A DNA stretch of 64,000 nt from Ciona intestinalis (Eukaryota; Chordata; Ascidiacea; Phlebobranchia; Cionidae), in NCBI RefSeq assembly GCF_000224145.3, contig NW_004190583.1, positions 62,001 through 126,000 on the forward strand, given 5' to 3'. Of this stretch, positions 26,001-36,954 are shown piece by piece. Each line of letters begins with the position of its first letter. Within the stretch, counting starts at the first letter, position 1. A program made the translations under genes and the position numbers. The notes beneath the pieces were generated by a model that did not search any database, was not told the DNA's origin, and saw only the letters and a program-made list of their open reading frames with translations.

Positions 26001-29000
26001 CTTTAATAAAGCAGTAATTAACCTGGAAAGTAGGGGTACGGCGTTGTTGAACAACTGTGGCAGTTTGCATTGGAATTCCCAATGGAGCTGTGGAGTATAT
26101 TATAAAGTTATATTGCATATTCAATATTTATGTTATTTGCCCTACCACCCAGGTTTAAATAAGTAACATTCATAAAATTTTCCTCTTTTTATATTGCCAA
26201 TTCAATATTCCAAAAAGTATGAACACCAGTGAGCAGTGATAAAAGGTATCATAAAATGAAGAGTACAAAAGGCAGCTTTTCATTTATTTCATGTATCAAT
26301 GTTTTATTACCACTTTCTGTTCCAGCCTTGTTTTCTTTTAGAGTTCTGTAAATACTAATAGACTTCAGTTTGAAATTTCAAGTTTTTATAAAAAAAATAA
26401 AGGTTCTGTAAACTACTCTTATAAATGATACTTCACGAAATAAGTTTGGCAGAAGAGCTGTTTCAGTTTTGTTCAATATGCTTGGCAGTTTAGAGAAAGC
26501 TTATGAACTAACATATATATGTTTAGATATAAATATGTTGAAGTCTCATAACTTACGACTAAAAGATCCTTGAAGGGAAGTTGCTTTCCCGGCAACAATG
26601 TTATTATGTTGCTGTGGTTGTGGTGGTTGGGCCTGAATTAAGATTAAATTATATTAGGTGACAAATCTAATTAAAGTTTGGCACAGAATAGGATAAAATA
26701 ATTTGAAAACCAGTCACAACCAAATGCTATGTAATTATTGTTGTATATTAAATACTGTGAATAATGAAAAGGTTTTAATACAAATAAAATAATAAAGGTT
26801 TGACTGAATAAATATTTATAGGAATAACTTACCCTGGCTGTGTTATCTGGTCGGATCCAACCCCATGAACCTAAAAATATTGGTATTGTTAATTCCATTA
26901 ATAATTTATATTTAACAACACAGTGCAAACCTATTGGGATATTTCCACAATCGTGCCCTTGAATGAATTCACAATTGCTTCTGTGCCACCGAGGAGATTT
27001 CTCGTCGTCACCAAACTGCCATTGCTCCGTTGCGAGTCCACAACTAATAAGGGGAACATATGTATAAAAGGAGAAATGAAGGAAAACATAAGTTTGAAAG
27101 TGTAAACTTTTCAGATATTCTTACATTCAACATTCATAATAATAGAATGTAAAACGGGTTCGTTTAATTTGATTTAATTCTAAATATACTCAAAACTTTT
27201 GTTGTTCAGTTTGAGTGTATGATGAAACATGTTGTTGGACAAACGCAGACAAAAGGTCTATGAAATAAGACAGCATTTATGTAACTAGTACAGGTTACTG
27301 AAAATACCTAACCCTTTATGTAACAGCCTCTGATCCACAGACAGATCTTCTTAACAGTAAGTCTTCATACATTAGTTAACAAGACATTTATAGAACCTGG
27401 GACACATTGGAAAGGGGATGCAAAGGTAATATCTCACCAAAAGCATTTCACCCTATCCTTATACCCAGTAAAGTATAAACCAGCAGTTGCCAGATGTCTT
27501 GGATTAACTGGAGTATCTTGTGGATATTTCATGAACGTGCTGAGTCTGTAAGATTCCATTGCAGAATCACCCGGTGGAATGTAGAAGCTGCGCTGACCAG
27601 GGGGGTCTTTAGCACTGTTTAACACAAATACCACCATAAGTATATAATATACAACACACATTTACTGACTCAGTGGTTACAGCATCGCCTTTTAACCAGA
27701 ATACACCGGATTAGGGCTCAATGTTGTCACCAATGTGAGTGTATGTGTCTTTGGGTAAGACAACAATTGCTCCAACCCAGTGGTCATTAATGGGTTTTCT
27801 AAATCGCCAGTAAAATAAAAAAAGGAAAATAACAATCAATCACCCACAAAGTTGCATACATGGTAACCCCTTAGTTGAAACAAGATGTGTTAAATAGAAC
27901 ACACGTGTTTTATAACAAACAGAGTTTCTTTGTTATAACAACCAGAGTTTCAACCAGAGTTTCTTTGCCACACGAGGACAAATACCATCTTTTGTTCATG
28001 CATATAACAATCGCTACATACTAAACTCAAATACCGTTGTTAAAATAGTTTAACTTGCCTGTTAACAACAGATCCATCATCCTTAATGTTTTGCTGTGCA
28101 TTAAAACAAACATTAAATCAGAAATAATGCTATAATGCAGTAAATGGTAACAGTGCACAGAAGTTATAAATAACACATCATAAAGTTAATATAATACAAC
28201 AGCAAAACCCAACAGATAAAAAACAATACCTCATTTGGAAAGCAGAAAACACGAACAGATTTTAAATTGATCACATTTCGTTGGTTATTTGTCATTTTGT
28301 TCAATTCAGCACTGCCAATTAGTTTTGTGCATTCATTTAATACTTCCAACTCTTGATTGTTTTTTGGACTTTTATCTAAAATATAAATGTTTGGATGAAT
28401 GTAATTTTGCCTTCACCCTTTTCTTTATATGTTGTCTCTATATTGATGCATGATAACAAATGTTGTTTTACCATCAATTTCTATCTCTGTATTTTACTCT
28501 GTAAGCAAAATGAAAGTTAGGGTATGCAACTTACGATTTAATTGGTTTCGAAGAAAATACACGGCTTGCTTTCTTTTCTTCTCCAATAATATTGGATCAA
28601 TTTGGTTGGACAAAGAAAGAGCAAACGCACAATGGAAGTTGTTTCGGTTGAGAAGATAACAACAAAATTCAAGAAATTCTTGGTATTTGAGAAGATTGTT
28701 TGATGTGGATTCCAAAACTCTGTAAAAAGAAGAATCTGGAAGGTGATTTACAACAAAATTTGCTGCAAGAAGATTTTTGAATGGGATGGTTTTTGATCTT
28801 GATGTCTCCCCCTGTTCCACTGCAGAAGATAGTAAAAGATGGAGGTAAGCATCTTTACTTCGATCTTTAAACTCCTCAGAACAAAGATGGACACAAGTTT
28901 TGAAGTTGGAGCAACCAGCAACATAGATGAATTCTTCACAAGATCGGTAAACTGCATCACGCACAATGTACACTGTAGGCTCACAGGGAAAACAGGCATT

Positions 29001-30420
29001 CACATCTGTTTCCTTTTCCATTGTGGATAACTTTAACATGAGAATTTCTACAAAGGAAAGTTGGCTTTTCTGTCGATTGTTGTTGTTCAAATCAACACAC
29101 ACCAACTGGGGTTGCTTCCTGTAGTATGAGTCCTAATGATTGAAAATTAAAGTTTAAAACTCAACATCTAATAATTTGATTCTTTTTTCAATGATAGCAG
29201 GCAATAAACAATATTACATAATTATAAGATAAAGAGCTGAAGTACAGAATTATTGAATTTACTTTACACAATATAATTTTTATTTTTATTTTTTATTAAT
29301 ATTTAGTTGGGATATTACTTTTTCCCGTTTAATATTTTACTTGGGATATTACTTTTTCCCGTTGTAACATAACGGCATGTAACAAATTATTATTGTTAAC
29401 AAAAAAATTGAAACAAATAAATAATTCTAAACTGACCCATCCAACATTAGAAAGAAGAAGCCCAATGTAATCTGTAAAATAAATCAATTAAAGCCAGGAA
29501 ATGTTACTACAAGTTTTGGTGTAGAAACTAAAAACCCATTTCAATTTAAAGGCTGGTTATAAAAAGTTTTTTTCATTTTATTTTTGTTTAGGCTACAATA
29601 AAAGTATTGTTTTAACATAAAATATATAACACGATTAATATCTTACATATTGGCAAAGCTGTTTTGTATATACCATCCCAGAATAGCTTGATATTTTTTA
29701 TCGAATTCTGTAAAAAATAGGGAAGTTTTCATAATTTTATTTGTAAGTGAAATATAGGTAAGTATGAGTAGATGGCAACGCCATGGATATGAAGTTGCTG
29801 GGCAATAGGCATGATGTATACAACTGTGGAGAGTTGCTAGTATGTATGATGCCTATATATAGGTTTCTGTTTGTGGCTAAAATAGACCTCGGGCATCAAA
29901 GTACCACGTAACCAATGACGTCCGTATTATTGCGCCAACGGGAACTATTGGAATGCCGCCTCTGCAAGAGTGCGTTTTGCACCACTGGAGCTCAAGCCTC
30001 GTTTTGCGTCACTAGAGCTCAAACGTCTCTTTACAAAAGGGTGTTTACACCACTGTAGCACGATTCAAGTATCGTAATGTGTAACTCTAAAAGCTAAAGA
30101 CGTTATGACGACACACCTATATGATGAATTAACGTATAACGTATAAAAGAACGCGCAATCGCCTGCGTAATGCACTGTAAAAAGTGACCTGCGTAATGCA
30201 ATGCAGACGACGCATAGTTACAAATTCAATGCAAATGTTAATAAAATGTTTTTTTGTTGACTATGTTTAAAAAAGAATTCAAATAGAGTAGACGGAGATT
30301 CAAAAGTGACCGCGGGAGTCGTTTTTACGACTACGCTAACGTAAATTACATTAAAATTATTTTTTTGACAGAGAAAAAGATACAATTGAGGATAAAAAGT
30401 TTTAAAATAACCTTAGGCAT
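20024..30420 (-). CDS. Inhibitor of apoptosis protein: 3 BIR + UBA + RING, with novel N-terminus
   Basis: Exons joining in frame: 29707..29647, 29471..29437, 29132..28535, 28375..28230, 28093..28059, 27614..27438, 27043..26931, 26870..26833, 26632..26557, 26087..26023, 25722..25640, 23808..23623, 23303..23192, 22753..22600, 22381..22282, 21854..21698, 21398..21286, 21084..20942, 20223..20024. A 9-nt start exon 30420..30412 (ATG CCT AAG) fits the phase but is weak; with it the product is 866 aa. BIR1 has [11 protein letters not shown] and CFCCG, BIR2 has FENWP and [12 protein letters not shown]3 has CWYCNGGL and [10 protein letters not shown] cIAP-like UBA ([12 protein letters not shown]) and C-terminal RING ([21 protein letters not shown]) follow. 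This is the architecture of XIAP/cIAP caspase-inhibiting E3 ligases; no CARD. The first 350 or so residues match no family I know. The intron after 28059 is GC-AG. Confidence 0.88.
20255..20335 (-). repeat. SINE-like fragment
   Basis: AACGGCAGTCTTTATAACACAGG...CCGACTTACAAGT corresponds to the ACGACAGTCGTTATAACACGGG...GCTTACGAGT part of the dispersed element. It lies in the last IAP intron. Confidence 0.45.
21455..21550 (-). repeat. SINE-like fragment
   Basis: AACAGTCGTTATAACACAAG and GAGCTCGCTTACAAGTTACTA match the tail half of the dispersed element, in the same orientation as the copy at 8058. It is within an IAP intron. Confidence 0.55.
22893..23110 (+). repeat. SINE-like element without head
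   Basis: Contains GGGCAAGACACTTAATGGCA, CCAGTGGTCACTAATGGGTT, GTAACTCGTAAGCTGGCACG and the tail CCACGCGAGGATAAA. It is one of the better-preserved bodies, in reverse orientation to the copy at 8058. It is in an IAP intron. Confidence 0.72.
24245..24350 (+). repeat. SINE-like element, head-side fragment
   Basis: GGTTCGAGTCTCGATGCTGC is B-box-like and is followed by GCAAGACACTTAACTGCA and a decayed CCAGTGGT block, after which the match stops. Confidence 0.55.
24585..24885 (+). repeat. SINE-like element, nearly full length
   Basis: Has the decayed tRNA-like head (CATTGTGCCATGGCGCCAG, GGTTTCAAGGCTCGTGGC), the body (CCAACCCAGTGGTCACTGAT) and the tail (GTAACTCATAAGCTGGCACA, GGCGAGGATAAATC). It sits in the long intron between the BIR1-BIR2 linker exons and BIR2. 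Confidence 0.7.
25353..25552. mobile_element. MITE copy 5, in an IAP intron
   Basis: ATATAGTAGTATGGGGGAGG... to ...TTGTCCCATCTTTCCCACTC TACTGTAT, with inverted ends and the shared body (TATCTTGATTGTGTTTTAAA, GGAAGTCGTGAAGATACGG). About 200 bp. Confidence 0.78.
27663..27985 (+). repeat. SINE-like element with decayed head
   Basis: CTCAGTGGTTACAGCATCGCC is A-box-like, then TTTGGGTAAGACAACAATTGC and CCAGTGGTCATTAATGGGTT, ending CCACACGAGGACAAATA. It lies between IAP exons 28093..28059 and 27614..27438. Confidence 0.6.
29307..29363. repeat. 23-bp exact direct repeat, 34-bp period
   Basis: TTGGGATATTACTTTTTCCC plus GTT occurs at 29307-29329 and again, identical, at 29341-29363. Identity suggests a recent duplication. 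It is intronic to the IAP gene. Confidence 0.7.
29960..30065. repeat. Short degenerate tandem repeat upstream of the IAP exons
   Basis: GTTTTGCACCACTGGAGCTC, then GTTTTGCGTCACTAGAGCTC, then a weaker GTTTACACCACTGTAGCAC, each about 30-50 bp apart. The stretch is less AT-rich than its surroundings. It could be 5'-regulatory or in the first intron of the IAP gene. Confidence 0.5.
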
Positions 30421-30722
30421 TGTGATGCGTTGTTTTCATTCCACTAAAGGCGAATCGTAGAACGATGTACGATGTTGTTGGCAGATACAAGAGAAACATA
30501 AACTCATACGAATATTACAACTGTAATAATAAATCTGCATTCAGAAGGAAAAATTTAACAAAACAAATAATAAAATAAGTACGTTTTGATAAAGACAGCG
30601 TATGTCTGCAGGTTTTGTAGTTGTTGTGCCGTTTTGTAGAGCGCTGTTTTTTTACCCGAGGGAAATACCCGGGTTTTTTGCAAGAGGGATATTTGGCTTG
30701 TTTGTCTCAGAGTCGTATAAAC

Positions 30723-31140
30723 ACCGAGTAGTCCAACTGCCGTCTATGTGGGTCCAAAATAGAGCAAAAGTGGTGACTTTGACAATGGGTTTAAACGAAC
30801 TTGTTAAGTTTTGTTTGTGTTTTCCTATTGTGGGAAGGTGTAAAACAGCTTCTATTTACCTTACCAAACATTTTTTAGAAAAAATGTATAAATTTAGCCG
30901 CATTAAATGACTAAAATGTCGAAAATCAACCGCTTCTAATTCTAATTTTTGACTTTTTTTGACACAGAAAACAAATAACACATGTTTTTTACATTTTTCA
31001 ACCTTTAAATTTGTTTTTAGGCCCAAGTTTTTCTGTAATTTACCGAAAAACATACATTTTCCCTATACCTACTGTGTTATTTTGGACCCAAATTACCGTT
31101 CAATTTGTGTTTTACGTAACAATGGGTTGGACTACTCGGT
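30723..31140. repeat. Inverted repeat, 418 bp span
   Basis: ACCGAGTAGTCCAAC (30723-30737) pairs exactly with GTTGGACTACTCGGT (31126-31140). TGGGTCCAAAATA (30749-30761) pairs with TATTTTGGACCCA (31078-31090). The arms are otherwise diverged. It may be a decayed foldback element. Confidence 0.65.
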
Positions 31141-31164
31141 ATTTCTATGGCTCTGGTTTGTCTC

Positions 31165-32197
31165 AAAGTTAGTATAGACCAAGTTAGGAAACGGATTGTA
31201 AAACAACGAGTCTTGTTATCCATTGTCGCGCGTCTATGACGTCATAGACGCCACCATTACGGAGCCCACGACATAGCATTTTATCATTGCTGGGTGCTGT
31301 TTTTCGTTTAAATATTGCGATTTTTTAAAAACCAAGCACTTCTGCGCGTAAAAATGGCTTTCTACTAATGTTATATCTTATCACAATAATAAACCTCACA
31401 AAAATAATCAACTTTTATTGAACATTCAATCAATTAAAGAGTAAAAAAACAGAAAATATCAAGTTTACTAACCAAAAACAAAAAAGAACATGTTTAAAAT
31501 ATAAAAATACAAACAAAAACGCATAACATTACCATAAACTGGTGTATCTAGCTGCAGTTTTGCATGTAAATTGCCGTGATTTTACTTTTGGGCTCACAAA
31601 CTTAACACGTATACCCGGCAACGAAACTTAAGGTATCTGTGTAAAATTTGCCTAATATCGAAGTGACATTGAGGAAAACAATACTGAGTTACTATTTTTG
31701 GTCCTCTGCTTGAATTAGTGAGCTACCTTTTCTGCGTTCCGGGTCTTTATGAAATCGGAAAACGCGAACACCTTATCTGCTAGTACTTAAGCAGTTTGGG
31801 GCTGCATTACCACTCATGTTGGGTTATAAATGTAGTAAAGAATGGCTCTGTAGATTCGTAGGTATGATCATATACTATTATGTAAACTAAGCTGATTGCT
31901 GCTAGTTTTAATCGCCAAGTAAATTACCCTGTTAAACCACACTGGTCGCCGAAAACCAGTCAAAATATTAATTTACTTCACATTAATTCCTAGGTTTAAT
32001 ATTATATAACAAGATTTATATTAGAAATTATATTTTAAACGTTAAAACAGCCGCTATACGTGTTTTCTTGCTTTGTATAGCTTACAAGGACTAAATGAAC
32101 ACATGCCGACCATGCATTTGTATAGGCGATTGACGCTCTGTGGGCTCCGTAATGGCGGACACGAGCGCCGTTTCCTAACTTGGTCTATACTAACTTT
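31165..32197. mobile_element. Probable non-autonomous DNA element, about 1.03 kb, with 30-bp inverted ends
   Basis: AAAGTTAGTATAGACCAAGT plus 10 more bases at 31165-31194 is the exact reverse complement of 32168-32197. A second inner pair, CCATTACGGAGCCCAC at 31254-31269, pairs exactly with 32140-32155. The left arm has about 47 extra bases between the two blocks, including the perfect palindrome GTCTATGACGTCATAGAC at 31232-31249. I found no transposase frame inside. The element separates the IAP gene from the divergent plus-strand gene. Confidence 0.68.
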
Positions 32198-32746
32198 GGT
32201 TTGTCTATACTCTATATAAACCCATATGCTTTCTTTTTTACAAAAATCGATGCATTGTACACCTTTATACTGGTATAAGCAACAACATATTTATCGATTG
32301 CATTTCTAAAAGGCTCTCACATTGGTTATGCGTGTGCAGATGCATGTTGTATTAGCGAATGTCAGAATAAGTTTCTTTGAAATAAAATGTGCTTTTAGTA
32401 CACGTTGGAATTATTCTATATAGTTAATTTTTATAACAGTGAATTTACGAGCAAATGCCTATTGCAAAAGAGTACCTGTGAGGGTCATACCTACAATTTT
32501 TGTATTTTGGGGAAAGCTATACACAACAGACAACAGATTAGTTATCAAAACAGTCTTTATCCGTCCAATACCGCAAAGTTTACGAATGTATGGCGAAATA
32601 TATATTTTATCTATGGCGCAATGGCACGCTTCAGTGAGTGTTGTCTTGGAGACTTACCAACGCGACGCTACGAGTTGTTTGGTTAGTTAATAGGCTTTTA
32701 ATTAATGTACTTAACTTATCATGTAAAGCCGATATGATACTTTAAA

Positions 32747-35700
32747 ATGGCGGATTTTGAAGACACAAGAAATCCTGATGGTGATTTTGTTTTGCAAGGA
32801 CGAAAAACGCCAATAAGGTACATTTACAATGTGTTTAACATTACTAAAATTGTCAATACATTTAGTGCGCGAAAATTACGCCCACTCTTGTTTATTATAG
32901 GCAAAAGTCTGATGATTATTTAAGCAACACGCAGAAAACTTTGACCAGCAAGAACTTGAGTAGTAGCCTTAATTTATCAGGTAATTTGTTGGTTTATATA
33001 AGTATCCTCAAGGGTGGGGAATTTATATAGGAAGGCCACATAAGTGGTAACTTAAATTTAGCGGGGACTTAAGAAAGTTCTTGAAATGATAGAAAAAAAA
33101 ATATAGTTTATTTTATAGCTCTTTTAGTACCAATATTTATTTCAAGCGCTCCAGCCTAAACTGGTAGTACCATACAAAGATTATCTTGCTCACATGTTTA
33201 ATATGTTTCTATATTTTTAAATTTTTGTTCTATATTAGCATGTGTTTAAACGTATATTGTAAATGCAATTATATTATAATAATACAAAGGTTCAAAAAAA
33301 GGCAATCCAAGTATTGAAGAACTGGAACACTCTCTAAACGAACTAAAGTTTGATTTGGAAAATCTCAATGAAAGTTTGAGAGAAAATTACGGAAAAACTG
33401 AGATTTTTCTTGGGGAAGATTTGGACAGCCAAGGAAACGCTTGCAATTTTAACAGGTTGTTAAAATTTTACATAAAGGTTTAATGCTACAAGGGTAGGGG
33501 TTTAAGGCTTTCGTAAAAATAAATGCGCGAAGTTGCCTGTACATCTCTTTCAAACTTATTATCAAATTGATTTTAGGACTTTCATTACATCACAGTCACA
33601 CATGATACTTACATTATTACATCACAGTGGAGATGAAGATCCAGAACTTACGCATTTACTCCAACGTGACGATCATGAAGCTGTCAGTCACACGCGACCT
33701 TATGACCCCAAGTGGTTTAGTGACCCCAAACATCGAACCAAACCTATGGGGGATTACCCCATGATGCAGAGCTTGGGGGTTACCAGGAGGGGGGTTTCCC
33801 CAGTTAATCGTAGCATTGGAAGATACGGAGCGGAAATCGCAACAAAGGTGATTATGATGTCACTGAGACATGTTTAAAATAAGGAGTTAATTATTCTTTA
33901 AAATTATTTTAACATTGTGAAAGCTAGAGATAACCCCACTCACATGAATCACCTGCGTTAAATAAAAACTGGGACATGTCTGACCTTTTTAAGACCATGC
34001 GTTCTACCAACATCTCAATCAGCTCTATAAAAAAACTAAACTACAAACAGGATGTAACAGGGCAACTCACAGCAGTCGATCTCGCATCGAATGAGAAAAA
34101 CTTTCCGATCCGACTTAGCGCTCCTCACATCGTGGGAGTCCGATCCCTTCTTCCCCCAAAGTTTCCAGTCCAACCTCAGGATAAAGAGAAAGCCAAATCT
34201 GCTAGGTTTAGATCAAGGTATAATTAACCTGTGAGAATCGCGCAAGTTTATTTGTTTTGGAAGTTTTTAATATTGAAAAATGACAATTGTTAGAACAAGT
34301 GTATTTTGTTTTGTACAATATTTTAATCTCCAAAAAGTTAAAAATTCAATATTTTGATGGTATAATATTTTAATCTCTACAAATAAGTTTAATGTTCAAA
34401 GTTCAGATATTTTAAAAATATTTAAAGGGTTATAGTTAGACATGCCTTAACAGAGATTTAGCCTTAATGTCCCACCCAACAAAGTCTACTTTTGTTGCTC
34501 TATTAGATTACTACAGCTCCACAATTTTGTCCAGTTTTATTGTTGCATCACTTATAAAGTATATAATCTTACTCTGTTGGATCCACACATTCAAATCAGT
34601 TCATTTAATTCAAGTTTAACATCCACCACTGCTCCTCAGATCCCTTGATGCTAGATTAAACAAAAGCTTCCCAATCACATCACGCATGAGTCGCTCACGA
34701 AATAAATCCCGTGCACGAGATAGATCACCGTCTCCTCTTCCTGCTTGGATGCCAACTTCATCACGAGCCAACGCAAGCGCGCAACCCCCACCACCAGTTA
34801 AAAAGAGGTATAAAAGTTACCGAAATAAATAAACTAGGATGAGATTATTAAAATTTCCTCTGCAAGGATGTATATATGGGTAACTGCATATTACAACCTT
34901 CAGTTAAAAGAAAAAGGTGCAAATTTGATGTAGAAATTCTAATTGGATGAATTGGTGTCAGAGCATTACCAAGTATTAATTTTAATGTGAAATTAAAAAA
35001 ACAAAACATGAATGCTATTCCAAACACTTATTGATAAAAATCTATGACGCTATCACACTGCATTGCTTGATGACATCACTTAGTGTTGATTCTGGTATTC
35101 CATCCTTCAGGGGAAGATCTCCAATGAGAAAACGCCCAGCTACAGCAACTGGACATCGTGATAAAGAAGTAAGAAGTGTTTGGGATGAAATAGATCTTTC
35201 TAAGTCTCTTCCACTAGCAAAGACAAGAGGGGGGGCAGGATATGTTCGCCCTACTGTGAGTTTGGACTGTGAATTTTAAATATGATACGTTTGTGTTAAA
35301 AAAAGAGCATTGTGTTAAAGGCGCACCCTTAGACACCTTATATCTTTATTTTAAGGGCAATACAGTTTGCAGAATAAAACTAATTACGTAAAACTCCACT
35401 GTCTGCTGTTAATTTCCACCTCTTTATTGTTTTGAATTAATAAGGTCTTACTTTTTTACTGTAAGAAAAAGGTTTGGTAAAAAATGTTTAAAAAACAAAA
35501 GATGAAATACAGTTGTATGTGAAAAAAAAATAACTGAAATTGTTTTACTCTGGGTGTTGGGGTAATGGGCCAATCGTGGCCTAAATCCTAGAACCCTTGG
35601 CGTGATACGCGGAACCTCAACCACATGAAATAGAAAAAAATACTGAAATTGTTTGGATTTATTTTTAAAGGTTCAGCCACAACCAGGACACTTGGAACTA

Positions 35701-36741
35701 TCGTTTCTACGAGCTGCTGATCAGATTGACACGAGGAGAGCTTTAGTGGAGAATTCACCTTATCAACAAAAGCTGGCAAAGTTTGTATTATAATGTTGTA
35801 GCATTAAATACTTGAATAGCACTTACTATTCCTCGATTTTTCTAAGGGGGCTACAACAATTGCTGTTACAGGGCTCAACTGCCAATGAATGTTAAATTTT
35901 TAAGGACACACATCTGCACACATGAGTATCAACATTTAGAATATCCTTGGTTACGACCCAGCACTTTAGGAACTAAAAGCCCTTGACTTAAATTGAAATA
36001 TAATCCATCTTTTTCTGTTCTATACATAGAAAGTGAATCAGATAGTATGGGGTTACATGGCGCAATATTATATATAAATAGGACAAGGTCGACCTTTCAT
36101 TCGTAATATGATAGTATGACAACATCGAACACATGCCCCTCGTAATTGAATTATTACCCCCCAAGAAATGAGATACATAATATTAATACAATCGCCAGGC
36201 TAAGATTGGAACGTCTTCGAGTAGAAGAAGAATATCTTCTTCAACTTAAACGGGAATCTGAATTGGAAAGAATAAGAGGCCCCAAACCTAAGTGGTGAGT
36301 GAAGCTAAGTTATAAAAAGTCCTACTTAAGATAGAACATATGGGGAAAAGATGAACAACCCCAACCACCTAAAAATCGATCCCACTAAATTATTACAAGC
36401 ATGAAGCATTAACTTAGTTTAAAGATATCAAAACTCTGCAGAGTCGATGCAATACAGTTTAAATATTTACAAAAATAAATTCTAAAATCGGGCTGTTGTT
36501 TTAATGCTAGAATTTATGATGCTCGTAAGCTGTAACACATTAAGCTTGTACAACTTGGGGCATTCCTTACCACAGGTACGAATCAAAAGGGCCAGAGTTC
36601 CACTATGAATGCAACAAGAACACAGCTCTTCATAAAAATCGTGACAACTGGTCGGATACTATGGATTATAGAAATCATCTATTAAAATCTTCACGAGAAT
36701 TCACAATGAACATGAGGGGACCTGTACCTGTGCCAAGATAA
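32747..36741 (+). CDS. Uncharacterised 462-aa basic protein with C-terminal coiled coil
   Basis: Ten exons join in frame: 32747..32817, 32901..32980, 33290..33455, 33628..33847, 34051..34217, 34640..34807, 35111..35255, 35671..35780, 36199..36294, 36576..36741 (TAA). Every junction has GT-AG and matching phase. The ATG (MADFEDTRNPDGDFVLQGRK) is the first in the exon. Residues about 55-80 (IEELEHSLNELKFDLENLNE) form a short acidic coiled coil. The middle is Ser/Arg-rich and Pro-rich (SRSRNKSRARDRSPSPLPAW). Residues about 375-407 are a charged helix (LRLERLRVEEEYLLQLKRES). A conserved-looking C-terminal block follows (KPKWYESKGPEFHYECNKN). I do not recognise the family. The layout resembles cytoskeletal or centrosome/cilium scaffolds, which is only a guess. 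It is divergent from the IAP gene and convergent with the Quaking gene. Confidence 0.85.
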
Positions 36742-36948
36742 ACTTAAAAACTACTGGAATTGTTTAAATTCAATCATTGAAGTTGCTGCAAGTTACTGAA
36801 TCTATTGGCAGTCTTGCCAAATTACTGATACCATGAATTACCTGCACTATTTAATTTGAATCATGTTGAAAAGTATTGGCACAATTTATCCACTTTTTGC
36901 ACAATTTACATATCACTGTGCACATGTAGTTTATGTGTGTTTAGATTA

Positions 36949-36954
36949 AATAAA
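36949..36954 (+). other. Poly(A) signal of the 462-aa protein gene
   Basis: AATAAA 208 bases after the stop codon; a second one overlaps 36960-36965. Both are suitably placed for a short 3' UTR. Confidence 0.6.

Noticed and set aside
26311..26345. A 35-nt segment bounded by CAG and GTAATA that could be an IAP exon
   Set aside because: Including it after exon 26632..26557 causes an immediate stop, whereas joining 26557 directly to 26087 keeps the frame (C+CT, Pro). At most it is a poison exon.
29118..29118. CAG acceptor at 29121-29119 as the start of the large IAP N-terminal exon
   Set aside because: It breaks phase with the preceding exon 29471..29437. The TTAG acceptor just upstream (exon start 29132) keeps frame and gives WDSYYRKQ.
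28535..29132. RasGEF-like reading of the IAP N-terminal region ([13 protein letters not shown] resembles a RasGEF helix)
   Set aside because: Only one short stretch is similar and no other RasGEF motif is present, so I left the region unnamed.
32405..32686. 93-codon plus-strand frame just before the 462-aa protein gene
   Set aside because: Probably promoter or 5' UTR sequence; no similarity, and the true ATG at 32747 opens a fully consistent exon chain.
33976..34050. In-frame ATG (MSDLFKTMR) upstream of exon 34051..34217 as an internal start
   Set aside because: A CAG acceptor at 34050 and exact phase match with the previous exon show that this part is intron. An alternative start cannot be fully excluded.
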